A stretch of 64,000 nucleotides of DNA from an uncultured Scytonema sp. (lineage in GTDB: Bacteria > Cyanobacteriota > Cyanobacteriia > Cyanobacteriales > Nostocaceae). Positions within the stretch are counted from its first letter, which is position 1, and every line of letters starts with the position of its first letter. Position numbers and translations under genes: made by a program. Shown in pieces: positions 55,251 through 63,848 of this stretch. The DNA is taken from NCBI GenBank assembly GCA_937873135.1, contig CALMVQ010000191.1:1-64000 (forward strand). The letters run 5' to 3'. The notes below the pieces were generated by a model. That model saw only the letters and a program-made list of their open reading frames with translations. It searched no databases and was not told the DNA's origin.

Positions 55251-56369
55251 ATGGAAACTCGTCTCATTGCTTTTTATCTTCCGCAATATCACCCAATTCC
55301 AGAAAATGATGAGTGGTGGGGTAAAGGTTTTACAGAGTGGACTAACGTTACCAAGGCGAAACCTTTGTTTCGAGGGCACTATCAACCTCACTTACCTGCA
55401 GATTTAGGATTCTATGATCTCCGAGTGCCAGAAACCCGCATTCATCAAGCAGAAATAGCGCGTGCGTATGGTATTGAAGGATTCTGTTACTGGCATTACT
55501 GGTTTGGTAACGGTAGACGTATCTTGGAAAGACCGTTTAACGAAGTTCTTAAGTCGAAGCAACCTAATTTTCCCTTTTGCCTGGGATGGGCAAACGAGAC
55601 ATGGACGGGAATATGGCACGGTAGCCCAAACAAGATTTTGATGAAGCAAACTTATCCAGGCAAAGAAGATTATAAAGCTCACTTTTACAGTTTACTCCCT
55701 GCTTTTACAGATGAGAGGTGTATCAAAATAGATGGTAAACCGATCTTTGTCGTGTTCAGACCAGATAAATTGCCAGATTCCAAGGAGTTTACTGATTGCT
55801 GGCGTGAATTAGCCTTAGAAGTCGGACTTTCTGGTATTTATTTTATAGGTATGGCAGGAAGTGAACTTTGGGAGTACGAAAGAGAAGGATTTGATGCTTT
55901 CACTCTGCATATTCCTGGAGATATTTTAGGTCGCATCCCTCGAAGTCTTGCTGACAAAGTTTGCTATAAAATTACGAGAAAAAACTTTAGGGAGTTTTTG
56001 CGAGACACCTTTTCTATTCCCAGAACATATGACTACCGTCAGATCGTTCAATATGCTTTTCCGCAAGTCCCTCCCAACAGAAAGTTCTTCCCTTGCGTAA
56101 TTCCAAATTGGGATAATACCCCACGAAGTGGTGTGAATGGAGTCGTCTTTCAAAATTCAACTCCTGAGCTTTTTAGAAGTCAATTGAGAAATGGACTAGC
56201 AATAGCTTCAAGTCAAAAGCCGGAAGAAAGATTAATCTTTATTAAGTCTTGGAATGAGTGGGCAGAAGGTAATTATCTTGAACCAGATCGAGAACATGGA
56301 ACCGCTTATCTTGAAGTGGTCGCTGAAGTATTATCTAGCTCATCTGAATTGCTAAGTGCCACATCTTGA
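55251..56369 (+). CDS. WbsX-like (GH99-like) polysaccharide biosynthesis protein
   Basis: This 372-residue protein matches the WbsX family: IAFYLPQYHPIPENDEWWGK, GFTEWTNVTKAKPLF, GIEGFCYWHYWF, the FCLGWANETWTGIWHG block and KSWNEWAEGNYLEPD at the C terminus. The fold is a TIM barrel related to GH99 endo-mannosidases. WbsX proteins occur in O-antigen clusters and are annotated as glycosyltransferases or hydrolases without firm biochemistry. It may trim or transfer a glycan during assembly. Confidence 0.9.
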   Translation: METRLIAFYLPQYHPIPENDEWWGKGFTEWTNVTKAKPLFRGHYQPHLPADLGFYDLRVPETRIHQAEIARAYGIEGFCYWHYWFGNGRRILERPFNEVLKSKQPNFPFCLGWANETWTGIWHGSPNKILMKQTYPGKEDYKAHFYSLLPAFTDERCIKIDGKPIFVVFRPDKLPDSKEFTDCWRELALEVGLSGIYFIGMAGSELWEYEREGFDAFTLHIPGDILGRIPRSLADKVCYKITRKNFREFLRDTFSIPRTYDYRQIVQYAFPQVPPNRKFFPCVIPNWDNTPRSGVNGVVFQNSTPELFRSQLRNGLAIASSQKPEERLIFIKSWNEWAEGNYLEPDREHGTAYLEVVAEVLSSSSELLSATS

Positions 56370-56378
56370 TGAAAACTT

Positions 56379-57665
56379 ATGAGCAAATCTGTCAAAGTCC
56401 AGATTATCAGTCGGAGTATTCTAGTTGAAAATACGAGCGGGAACTCTACATATATTTTGAGTTTTCTACGCTACTTGCGACAAGTAGGTTGTGAAATTGA
56501 GTATATACTCCTTGATTCATCATCTAATGGCAGATTTCCTTGGTATATCATTCCTTCTGCTTTGTTAAAACTTGCTAAGGTATCGGCTAAAAATCACTTG
56601 AGAATAGGTCGTGTTCTGGTGAGATTTAACTCAGTTTCAGATTTGCTGATTGAAACGTTGCGACCAGCATATGATCGCTTACCAATCACCTGGAAAAATA
56701 TTTACCGTTCTGGGAGGGATAAACAACAACAACAGCCTAAACATCTTACGACCTCTCAACCTTGGGATGTTCCGCTCACACCAGAGGAAATCGCTTTTGC
56801 CAATTCACGGTTTGTTAAATTTAACCCAGATGTGGCGATCGCTAATTACGCTTTTTTAGGAAGTATTTTAGACTCCCCTTTTTTAAACCACACAGTATTA
56901 AAAGTTATACTGACCCACGATGTACGTCATCAAAGATCTACTGGGTTAAAAGAATTAGGACTTGTTTCTTTTGAGTCAGATTGGAGTCGGGAACGGGAAA
57001 CTCAAGAGTTGTCTAAAGCTCAAGTCCTGTTAGCAATTCAGGAAGAAGATGCTCACCTTTTTAAGGAAATGGTTCCGCAATCTGAAGTCATTTGTCTGCC
57101 TATGTCGGTGGAATCTCACTCTCATACCGTCAAGCAAATCCCAGGTCGATGCTTATTTGTCGGTAGTGCCACAGATCACAACCACTACGGTCTTCAGTGG
57201 TTTCTAGAAAATGTATGGCCTCTTATTATACAGTTAATTCCTGATGGCAGCCTCCATGTATGCGGTACTGTCTGTAACTTTGTTCAAGGAACTTTTCCAA
57301 ATGTTCATCTTTTAGGAAGGGTGGAGGATTTGAAACCGGAATATGGTGCGGCGTCCGTTTGTTTAGTTCCCTTGCTAGCTGGGAGTGGGTTAAAGATTAA
57401 ACTTGTGGAGGCAATGTCCTACAGTCGTGCTTGTGTTTCGACTAGTGTGGGTGTTCAAGGACTGCGTGAAATTGTCGGGAAAACGACTCTGGTGGCAGAT
57501 ACACCTGAAGATTTTGCCATGCATGTGCATACGCTTTTAAATAATCCAGATAAACGACGATGGATGGAGGTACAAGCTTATGAGTTTGTGACACAAAAGC
57601 TTTCTCCGCAGGCCGTTTATCAGCCTTTTATGAATTACGTTTATCAGTACTTGCATTCAGGTTAA
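56379..57665 (+). CDS. family 4-like glycosyltransferase
   Basis: This is a 428-residue GT-B-type protein. The N-terminal domain contains ILTHDVRHQRS. The donor domain has CLFVGSATDHNHYGLQWFLE and PLLAGSGLKIKLVEAMSYSR, where the usual first glutamate of E-x7-E is replaced (GSGLKIKLVE), as in the GT4 subgroup with a GSG-K-E pattern. It starts 9 bp after the WbsX-like gene, so the two are co-transcribed. The gap after it holds a CACTGTGAG/CTCACAGTG hairpin (57711-57739). Confidence 0.85.
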   Translation: MSKSVKVQIISRSILVENTSGNSTYILSFLRYLRQVGCEIEYILLDSSSNGRFPWYIIPSALLKLAKVSAKNHLRIGRVLVRFNSVSDLLIETLRPAYDRLPITWKNIYRSGRDKQQQQPKHLTTSQPWDVPLTPEEIAFANSRFVKFNPDVAIANYAFLGSILDSPFLNHTVLKVILTHDVRHQRSTGLKELGLVSFESDWSRERETQELSKAQVLLAIQEEDAHLFKEMVPQSEVICLPMSVESHSHTVKQIPGRCLFVGSATDHNHYGLQWFLENVWPLIIQLIPDGSLHVCGTVCNFVQGTFPNVHLLGRVEDLKPEYGAASVCLVPLLAGSGLKIKLVEAMSYSRACVSTSVGVQGLREIVGKTTLVADTPEDFAMHVHTLLNNPDKRRWMEVQAYEFVTQKLSPQAVYQPFMNYVYQYLHSG

Positions 57666-57911
57666 ATCTAAGGGAAGCAACAAGACAAGGCAGTGCCTTG
57701 CTGAACCAGTCACTGTGAGTAGAAAACCCGCTCACAGTGAAGGAGTGAAAGGGTTCCCCGGCAGTCGCGCATCTGCTGCACCTTCGCCTTTCTTGCGTCT
57801 GGTCAAAGTAGCGTCTCCGATGAATGAGAAGAGAAGGACGCCAAGATAAAGATTCATAGAAGAAAGTTACATAACCATTTTGATGATCAACACTATACTA
57901 AAGGTATAAAT

Positions 57912-59747
57912 ATGAACATAGTAAGTAGAATACAGTTTCCACAGACGGATGTAGCTTCTGAGTTATATTTCAAGGTTGATAAGTCGTCTACAGATTTTTC
58001 TGCAAGTGTAGGCGCAGCTAGCCTTTGGCATCGCCAGGTTCCTCTACATCAAGGTAGTACAATTTCTTTTAATACGTATTTTAACTCCTTTTATGAATCT
58101 TTTTATACAAAATATACAATTCTTAGCTCACTATACTATTTACTGAAGCTTGAGGGTGATTTTGAAGTTGCTGTTTATCGAGATGAAGGGAGTAAAAAAG
58201 AGCTTCTTTTTTCTCATAAATTTGAGCAATGTCAATTATCTGATTACGTGAAGGTTTCTTTGCCAGAACTTCGGCAAGATCAAGAGGCAGGTCGAATTTA
58301 TCTGGAAATAACTTGTTTGAGTGAGCAAGGTTTGTTTTCAGAAGGGTTACTTGTCACAGAACAAGAAAAGCAGAGAGATGTGTCATTTGGTATCATCACT
58401 TGCACTTTTAAGAAAGAATTTTATGTCAAAAAGACAGTGAATGCTATTTTACAAGATAGTTTATTACAGGATAAACAATTTAAAGTTTTTGTAGTGGATA
58501 ATGGAAAAACTTTGAATGGAGGTGATTTTGAATCAGAAAAAGTGAAGCTTATTTCTAATCGTAATGTAGGTGGCGCAGGGGGTTTTACGAAAGGATTAAT
58601 TGAGGCGTTGCAGGAGGGAATTTATTCTCACTTTTTGTTTATGGATGACGATATAGAGTTAGATAGTGAAGTCATCTACAAACTTTTTTCGTTGTATGAG
58701 TATGCCAAGCAAGATTTCGCCATATCTGGCAGTATGCTAGATTTATACAAAAAGCATATTCTGTATGAAGCAGGAGCAGTCTATAACAAATGTTTTGATA
58801 ATACAGGAAATTTGCAATATTATCCGTTTGAAATTACTTCTCTCAAGCGGAATCTTGATTTGAGAGATCCTTTAGTACTCAACTTACTATTGTCAGAAGA
58901 TAATATAGATTACGGCTCGTTTTGGTTTTTTGCATTTTCTAAAGAAGTGATTGAGAGTATTGGGTTGCCATTTCCATTCTTTATGAAAATAGACGATATA
59001 GAGTTTGGTTTACGAGTCAAACAATATCTTGATAATAGAATAGTAGCTTTTCCATCATTTGCTGTATGGCACGAACCATTTTATGCGAAGAAACCTGTTT
59101 GGGATGTTTACTATTGCACGCGAAATCAACTCATAACGAATTCAATTCATGATTCGCTGACATACTTGAGGACGATAAAAATTTTAACTAAGTGTATTAT
59201 TTATAACCTATTAAGGTTTGATTATAACTCTGCACAAATGTATGTCAAAGGTTTTAACGATTATATGGAGGGTGCTAATTTTATTAGAAGTCATGACTCG
59301 GAAATTCTACATTCTAAGATTTTTGCAGACAGTAAAAGTTATAAGAGTCAATCTATAGTGACTAATTTAGAATTGAATGGGGAAGATTATCAAGTTACAA
59401 AAACAGGAAGACTGAAAAAAATATTTACATTATTAACACTTAATGGTCATTTACTGCCTAGATTTTTAATAAGTGATGAGAGTGCAGTTATTCGGCAGGG
59501 ATTTACAGAACAGGACTCAGTTTGTAAAGCATTTGCTAAAAAAAGAATTATTTTTGTCATGGAGAAGAATCCTCAATCTTATCAAAATGAACTAGATAAC
59601 AAAGCAGGTATTAATATCTTATTAAGCTGGATAAAATCTGCCCTAAAAAGTCGTTTGAAATGGTCTGCAATCAATGCAGAGTGGAAAAAAGCGACTCAGG
59701 AGTTGACTTCTATAAAATTTTGGCAGGATTACCTTGAACCTCATTAA
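57912..59747 (+). CDS. GlfT2-like galactofuranosyltransferase (family 2)
   Basis: This 611-residue protein has an N-terminal beta-sandwich (about 1-155), a GT-A domain (FGIITCTFKKEFYVKKTVNA, VVDNGKTL, SNRNVGGAGGFTKGL, FMDDDIEL with the metal aspartates) and a long helical C-terminal part with YYCTRNQLI. The same layout occurs in mycobacterial GlfT2 and related bacterial Galf transferases. The UDP-galactopyranose mutase gene lies 340 bp downstream and supports UDP-Galf as donor. Its codon use looks more AT-rich than its neighbours by eye, hinting at separate origin. Confidence 0.85.
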   Translation: MNIVSRIQFPQTDVASELYFKVDKSSTDFSASVGAASLWHRQVPLHQGSTISFNTYFNSFYESFYTKYTILSSLYYLLKLEGDFEVAVYRDEGSKKELLFSHKFEQCQLSDYVKVSLPELRQDQEAGRIYLEITCLSEQGLFSEGLLVTEQEKQRDVSFGIITCTFKKEFYVKKTVNAILQDSLLQDKQFKVFVVDNGKTLNGGDFESEKVKLISNRNVGGAGGFTKGLIEALQEGIYSHFLFMDDDIELDSEVIYKLFSLYEYAKQDFAISGSMLDLYKKHILYEAGAVYNKCFDNTGNLQYYPFEITSLKRNLDLRDPLVLNLLLSEDNIDYGSFWFFAFSKEVIESIGLPFPFFMKIDDIEFGLRVKQYLDNRIVAFPSFAVWHEPFYAKKPVWDVYYCTRNQLITNSIHDSLTYLRTIKILTKCIIYNLLRFDYNSAQMYVKGFNDYMEGANFIRSHDSEILHSKIFADSKSYKSQSIVTNLELNGEDYQVTKTGRLKKIFTLLTLNGHLLPRFLISDESAVIRQGFTEQDSVCKAFAKKRIIFVMEKNPQSYQNELDNKAGINILLSWIKSALKSRLKWSAINAEWKKATQELTSIKFWQDYLEPH

Positions 59748-59856
59748 GGAGAACAGGGCGATACGGCTTAAGCCGTTGCCAAGGGCATCGCGGCGGAATT
59801 TTTGTCCAAATTTAATTAAAAAAACATACTAAGTTAATCGGCACAAATCAACGTAG

Positions 59857-59984
59857 GGGCGAACGGCTGTTCGCCCTCTTAAGGAAAAGTTCGCCCTTTT
59901 AAGGAAAATAGTAGGTTGGGTTGAATGAAGTGAAACCCAACAAACCGTGAAAAATGTTGGGTGAGGTTCCTCAACCCAACCTAC
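59857..59984. repeat. cluster of palindromic repeats in 340-bp intergenic region
   Basis: GGGCGAAC (59857-59864) pairs with GTTCGCCC (59869-59876). GTAGGTTGGGTTGA (59911-59924) pairs with TCAACCCAACCTAC (59971-59984) and encloses an inner ACCCAACA/TGTTGGGT stem. Both are dispersed palindrome types seen in many cyanobacteria. No gene lies between 59748 and 60087. Confidence 0.8.
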
Positions 59985-60087
59985 GCAGATGAAGGGTTTT
60001 TGGCGCTAACAGCAACCGTATTAATTCATAGAGAGTGAACACTGCTGTAATACAAATTTCATAATTCATATAAGTGAGGAAGGTTGC

Positions 60088-61215
60088 ATGAAAGTAGATT
60101 GGCTGATTGTCGGCGCTGGATATTCAGGTTGTGTGCTAGCCGAACGGATTGCAACTCAGACTCAACAACGAGTGCTGATTGTGGAAAGAAGAGACCACAT
60201 CGGCGGCAATGCGTATGATTTTTACAACGAGCATGGTATTTTAGTACACAAATACGGTCCCCATATTTTCCACACCAAATCCAAAAAAGTTTGGGATTAC
60301 TTATCTCAATTTACTGAATGGCGACACTATTATCATCAAGTGCTTGGTGTCTTGGAAGGGAAAAAGGTTCCCATACCATTTAATCTCAATTCACTTTACA
60401 CCCTATTTCCTCCTCGTTACGCTGAAAAGTTAGAAGAACAGCTTTTAGAACATTTCGGTTTTGGTGTCAAAGTCCCAATTCTAAAGTTACGTGAAAGCGC
60501 TAGTGGTGATTTAGAGTTTTTAGCCAACTACATATATGAAAATGTCTTCTTACGCTACACAATGAAGCAGTGGGAACTGAAGCCAGAGGAATTAGATCGT
60601 GGCGTAACAGGAAGGGTTCCAGTCTATATAAGCCGAGATAATCGCTACTTTCAAGACCCTTACCAAGCCATGCCAAAGCATGGTTATACCGAGATGTTTC
60701 GTCGGATGTTAGCTCATCCCAATATAATGGTCCTTCTAAATGCAGATTATCGTGAAGTTATTAATGATATCAAATTCAATCGGATGATTTATACGGGTCC
60801 GATTGATACTTTTTTTGACTATATGTATGGTGAACTCCCTTATCGTAGTATCCGCTTTCAATTTGATACACTGGATCGAGAGTACTACCAGGAAGTAGGT
60901 ACAGTTAACTACCCCAACGATTATGATATTACCCGTATTACCGAACAAAAGTATCTATCAGGACAAACTTCTCCCAAAACCACATTGGTTATGGAGTATC
61001 CTCAAGCCTACGTACCTGGGAAAAATGACCCTTACTATCCCATTCCGCGTGAAGAAAACCGCGAACGTTATGACTTTTACCTTAAAGAGGTAGAGAAATT
61101 GAACGGTACGGTTATCTTTGCTGGAAGGCTTGCTGAATATAAATATTACGACATGGATCAGGCAGCATTACGTGCTTTAAGTCTGTTTGAGAAGCAATTA
61201 GCTGTTAAAAGTTAG
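60088..61215 (+). CDS. glf: UDP-galactopyranose mutase
   Basis: This 375-residue flavoenzyme has the FAD motif LIVGAGYSGCVLAERIA, VERRDHIGGNAYDF, the conserved HKYGPHIFHTKSKKVWDYL near residues 53-71, QWELKPEEL and the C-terminal FAD segment FAGRLAEYKYYDMDQA. It interconverts UDP-galactopyranose and UDP-galactofuranose, giving the donor for galactofuranose. GAGGAAGG lies just before the ATG. It is paired with the GlfT2-like gene and followed by a methyltransferase gene. Confidence 0.96.
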   Translation: MKVDWLIVGAGYSGCVLAERIATQTQQRVLIVERRDHIGGNAYDFYNEHGILVHKYGPHIFHTKSKKVWDYLSQFTEWRHYYHQVLGVLEGKKVPIPFNLNSLYTLFPPRYAEKLEEQLLEHFGFGVKVPILKLRESASGDLEFLANYIYENVFLRYTMKQWELKPEELDRGVTGRVPVYISRDNRYFQDPYQAMPKHGYTEMFRRMLAHPNIMVLLNADYREVINDIKFNRMIYTGPIDTFFDYMYGELPYRSIRFQFDTLDREYYQEVGTVNYPNDYDITRITEQKYLSGQTSPKTTLVMEYPQAYVPGKNDPYYPIPREENRERYDFYLKEVEKLNGTVIFAGRLAEYKYYDMDQAALRALSLFEKQLAVKS

Positions 61216-61255
61216 CCTATGAGTTTTTTATTTACAGTTTATTTAAGGTTGCGAC

Positions 61256-61876
61256 ATGAGTTCTTCTCCAGTTTGCCTTGATGCCATAGTGGTGCCTCTC
61301 GTTGTCGGAGAAACACTGCTTGATGTTGGATGTGGTTTGGGAAGGTGGGGTAGTCTGATTCAAAATAATTACTGGGAGGCTAACTTACAAAAACCTCCAT
61401 TAATTGATGGATTTGATGCGTTTCCAGCAAATGTAGAATTTTGTTCTCGACATCAATATTATCATCATGTATGGCATCAAGTCATGCCATCACCTCTGTC
61501 GGGTAAATGGGATACAGTTCTAGCGTGTGAAATTATTGAACACGTAGAACAAGAAAAAGTGGCATCTTTTCTCAAAATTTTGGAAAGTGCTGCTAATAAA
61601 AGAGTTATTATTTCTACGCCTAATTATCCATGTCTAAGAGGTGGTTCAGATACCATAGTTGGGTTTAATGATTTTGACGCTCACTTAAGTTATGTATCCC
61701 GTAGTGATTTTCGTCATCGGGGATATAAAATAGTAGGTGCTGGTATACGAAAATGGACTAAATATCCCGGTCTGTTAGTAGAACAATTGATTGCTCCTTG
61801 GAAACCTGGGTTTCAATCAATTTCACAACTAGTCCCTTTTTTGGCAGATTCAATCGTTGCTTATAAGGATATTTGA
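61256..61876 (+). CDS. SAM-dependent methyltransferase
   Basis: This 206-residue protein has a class I fold with TLLDVGCGLGRWGSL (motif I), DGFDAFP, and VLACEIIEHVEQEKV followed by KRVIISTPNYPCLRGG. The small size and place at the end of the island suggest methylation of a sugar or chain end, which would fit the Wzt-type C-terminal reader domain. That link is inference. It is 40 bp downstream of glf. Confidence 0.87.
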   Translation: MSSSPVCLDAIVVPLVVGETLLDVGCGLGRWGSLIQNNYWEANLQKPPLIDGFDAFPANVEFCSRHQYYHHVWHQVMPSPLSGKWDTVLACEIIEHVEQEKVASFLKILESAANKRVIISTPNYPCLRGGSDTIVGFNDFDAHLSYVSRSDFRHRGYKIVGAGIRKWTKYPGLLVEQLIAPWKPGFQSISQLVPFLADSIVAYKDI

Positions 61877-62078
61877 CATCTCCCCGCCTTAAAAAGACGG
61901 CGATTCTACAAGGATGTTGCTACATGGTCTTCTCAAATTACCTCTTTTAAGTGGGTAGAATTTCACAGACTACCTATTAACGAAACTTACTAAGCGTAGA
62001 GGAATTAGAGTAAACAGATAGTTCAAGCAAAGTTTCAGTCCCACCATTTTTAATGGTGGGATAATGTTAACTATGCGG

Positions 62079-63170
62079 TCAGTTGCCAATAGGCGGAGCA
62101 AGAGCTACACGGGGAGTTCCACCGCCACCAACGTTGTCTGGTCGGTTGTTATCGACAATATAAAGTGCTTGGAACAGTTTCATAAAGTCTTCATAAAAAT
62201 CTCCACTTGTGCTTATGAAATCGTAGCCGTAGGTATCATGAAACTCTTCAAGAGATCCTTTTTCCACACCAAAATAATGGCAGTCCCAACCTGCGTCATC
62301 GACAACGTAAGTACCGTAATCCTGCAAGGCATGAAATAGCTTTTTTGCTGGCAGTGTTTGTAAATTAAGACTTTCCTCAGTGACATTCGGAAGAATTGCC
62401 AGTAGAGAACCTTGTACAAGAGCAGGGTTTTTTCCGTGATATTGGTTGGGGGCATTGTTATCTGCAAGTGATGCAGGCCAGCGTTTTCCAGGAATGTCTT
62501 GAGAGTAGTAAAAGTATTTTTCCCCCCAAATCACAACTTTTAATGCGTGCTGAATTGGCTGTTCGCCAATAAGTTCTCCTTTGCGAATGGAACCACCAAT
62601 AGCAGAAAGACCAGAGCCGAAATGCGATCCTCCGAGTCCGTCTCCGTAAATATCTTCATCAGGGGAATAATGGAAACCATAAAGTGGACTTCCATTTTGA
62701 CAGCGAGCTAGGGGTCCAATTTGTACTAAGGTTTTGCCATCAGGCATTAGAAAGGCAGAAGCAGCGTTAGGAGTGTCATACGGCCAATTCGTTGCATCTG
62801 GAACAATTAAGTCATCTGGAATAGGCAATGGAGCAATTCCCACAAGTGTAGTACCTGTACAACGCCCGACATCCCAAGTACCAGGCTCATATAAATCACG
62901 CCAGGGGTCTCCTTCCTTAAGCTTGAATAGGTACTCTAGATCTGCCCCAGCTGATTCTGCCTTTTGAATATTTGCTGGGATATAAATTGCACCTGAACCG
63001 ATGGGCATATTCCAAGGTGAAGTTGATGAAAAGGGCCACAGAAACTTATCCCTTGTGGGTGGTTGGCTAAGAGTTGGCATGCTGAAAATTAAAGCGAGAG
63101 ATACACCAGCGACAAATTTCAACAAAATAGAACGTCGCAAGCGGCTTGTCAAAGAGCGAAAGATGGTCAT
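62079..63170 (-). CDS. secreted protein of unknown family (tandem copy 1)
   Basis: I do not recognise a named family. A 363-residue protein results from the ATG at 63170, with a basic start, a hydrophobic stretch (about 16-32) and a likely signal-peptidase site near LSQ, so it is exported. The mature part begins SSTSPWNMPIGSGAIYIP and contains DVGRCTGTT, GLGGSHFGSGLSAIGGSIR, IQHALKVVIW and VDDAGWDCHYF. It ends with VGGGGTPRVALAPPIGN. The PWN-P-GSGA and later HAL blocks recall secreted proteins of actinobacteria, but I cannot assign a function. A second copy lies upstream (63849 to the window end). Confidence 0.75.
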   Translation of the reverse strand: MTIFRSLTSRLRRSILLKFVAGVSLALIFSMPTLSQPPTRDKFLWPFSSTSPWNMPIGSGAIYIPANIQKAESAGADLEYLFKLKEGDPWRDLYEPGTWDVGRCTGTTLVGIAPLPIPDDLIVPDATNWPYDTPNAASAFLMPDGKTLVQIGPLARCQNGSPLYGFHYSPDEDIYGDGLGGSHFGSGLSAIGGSIRKGELIGEQPIQHALKVVIWGEKYFYYSQDIPGKRWPASLADNNAPNQYHGKNPALVQGSLLAILPNVTEESLNLQTLPAKKLFHALQDYGTYVVDDAGWDCHYFGVEKGSLEEFHDTYGYDFISTSGDFYEDFMKLFQALYIVDNNRPDNVGGGGTPRVALAPPIGN

Positions 63171-63302
63171 CAAAAAGCCACTCCAAATTCATTATTGTGC
63201 CAGGACGGTGGGGTGGCACACTTTTGGTGTGGCTCATGGAAAAAGAGTATGCCAATCACCTGTACCATTCCAGTCAAGATATGTCCGCAAATAACTGTGA
63301 GC

Positions 63303-63386
63303 CATCAGCTATTTGCTATTTGCTATCAGCTATTTGCTATCAGCTATCAGCCATTTAACATCAGTTATTTGCTGTCAACTATCAGC
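63303..63386 (+). repeat. STRR heptanucleotide array (12 units)
   Basis: Twelve consecutive 7-bp units, mostly TATTTGC and TATCAGC with CATCAGC, CATTTAA, CATCAGT and TGTCAAC variants. This is the longest array in the window. The rest of 63171-63792 is AT-rich and without a gene. Confidence 0.9.
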
Positions 63387-63792
63387 ATACATTACTTGTT
63401 TGAATGGCTTCTGTCTAGATGTTTATAATCTTCTTTTATCACTCTTGTGAAAGAAAAATATAGTGCTTATCATCAACTTCAAGAGATGAAAAAAAATTGA
63501 GCGATGCGGAAGCCGCCACTTCATGAAAGTATTCTACTTATTTTCATTTCACTTCAATTGATGTAAAATTGTCTAATATCAACGTTTACAGATTATTCTC
63601 TGCCGAAAGTGACATCAGAGGGATAATCCTACGACTAATCTACCGAAGATGAGCTTAAATAATTAATATCTCACACTGGTTGCTCTTCTGCTTAGCAAAA
63701 TATTAAAAATAAAAATGAATCTATATCTATAAAGTTATAAATCGAAATAAAAAAATAATGGGTCGTAACGTTATGTAGTTAGGGCGGTGATT

Positions 63793-63831
63793 GGGAATGG
63801 GGAAGAAATTATTGCCTTTTTCCCCATTCCC
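63793..63831 (-). terminator. hairpin downstream of the second secreted-protein copy
   Basis: GGGAATGGGGAA (63793-63804) pairs with TTCCCCATTCCC (63820-63831). It sits 17 bp past the stop of the minus-strand partial gene and probably ends its transcript. The arms also resemble the hairpin at 5233-5265. Confidence 0.6.
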
Positions 63832-63848
63832 ATTTCTTAATTGTTTAA

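Noticed and set aside
36242-61876. heterocyst envelope polysaccharide (HEP) island
   Set aside because: No hepA- or hepC-like gene or other HEP marker was recognised; the gene set fits a general O-antigen or exopolysaccharide cluster better.
62064-62339. 91-aa plus-strand frame
   Set aside because: It is antisense to the secreted-protein gene, which has a signal peptide and a tandem paralogue.
63303-63386. CRISPR array
   Set aside because: The repeat unit is 7 bp with no spacers; it is an STRR array and there are no cas genes.
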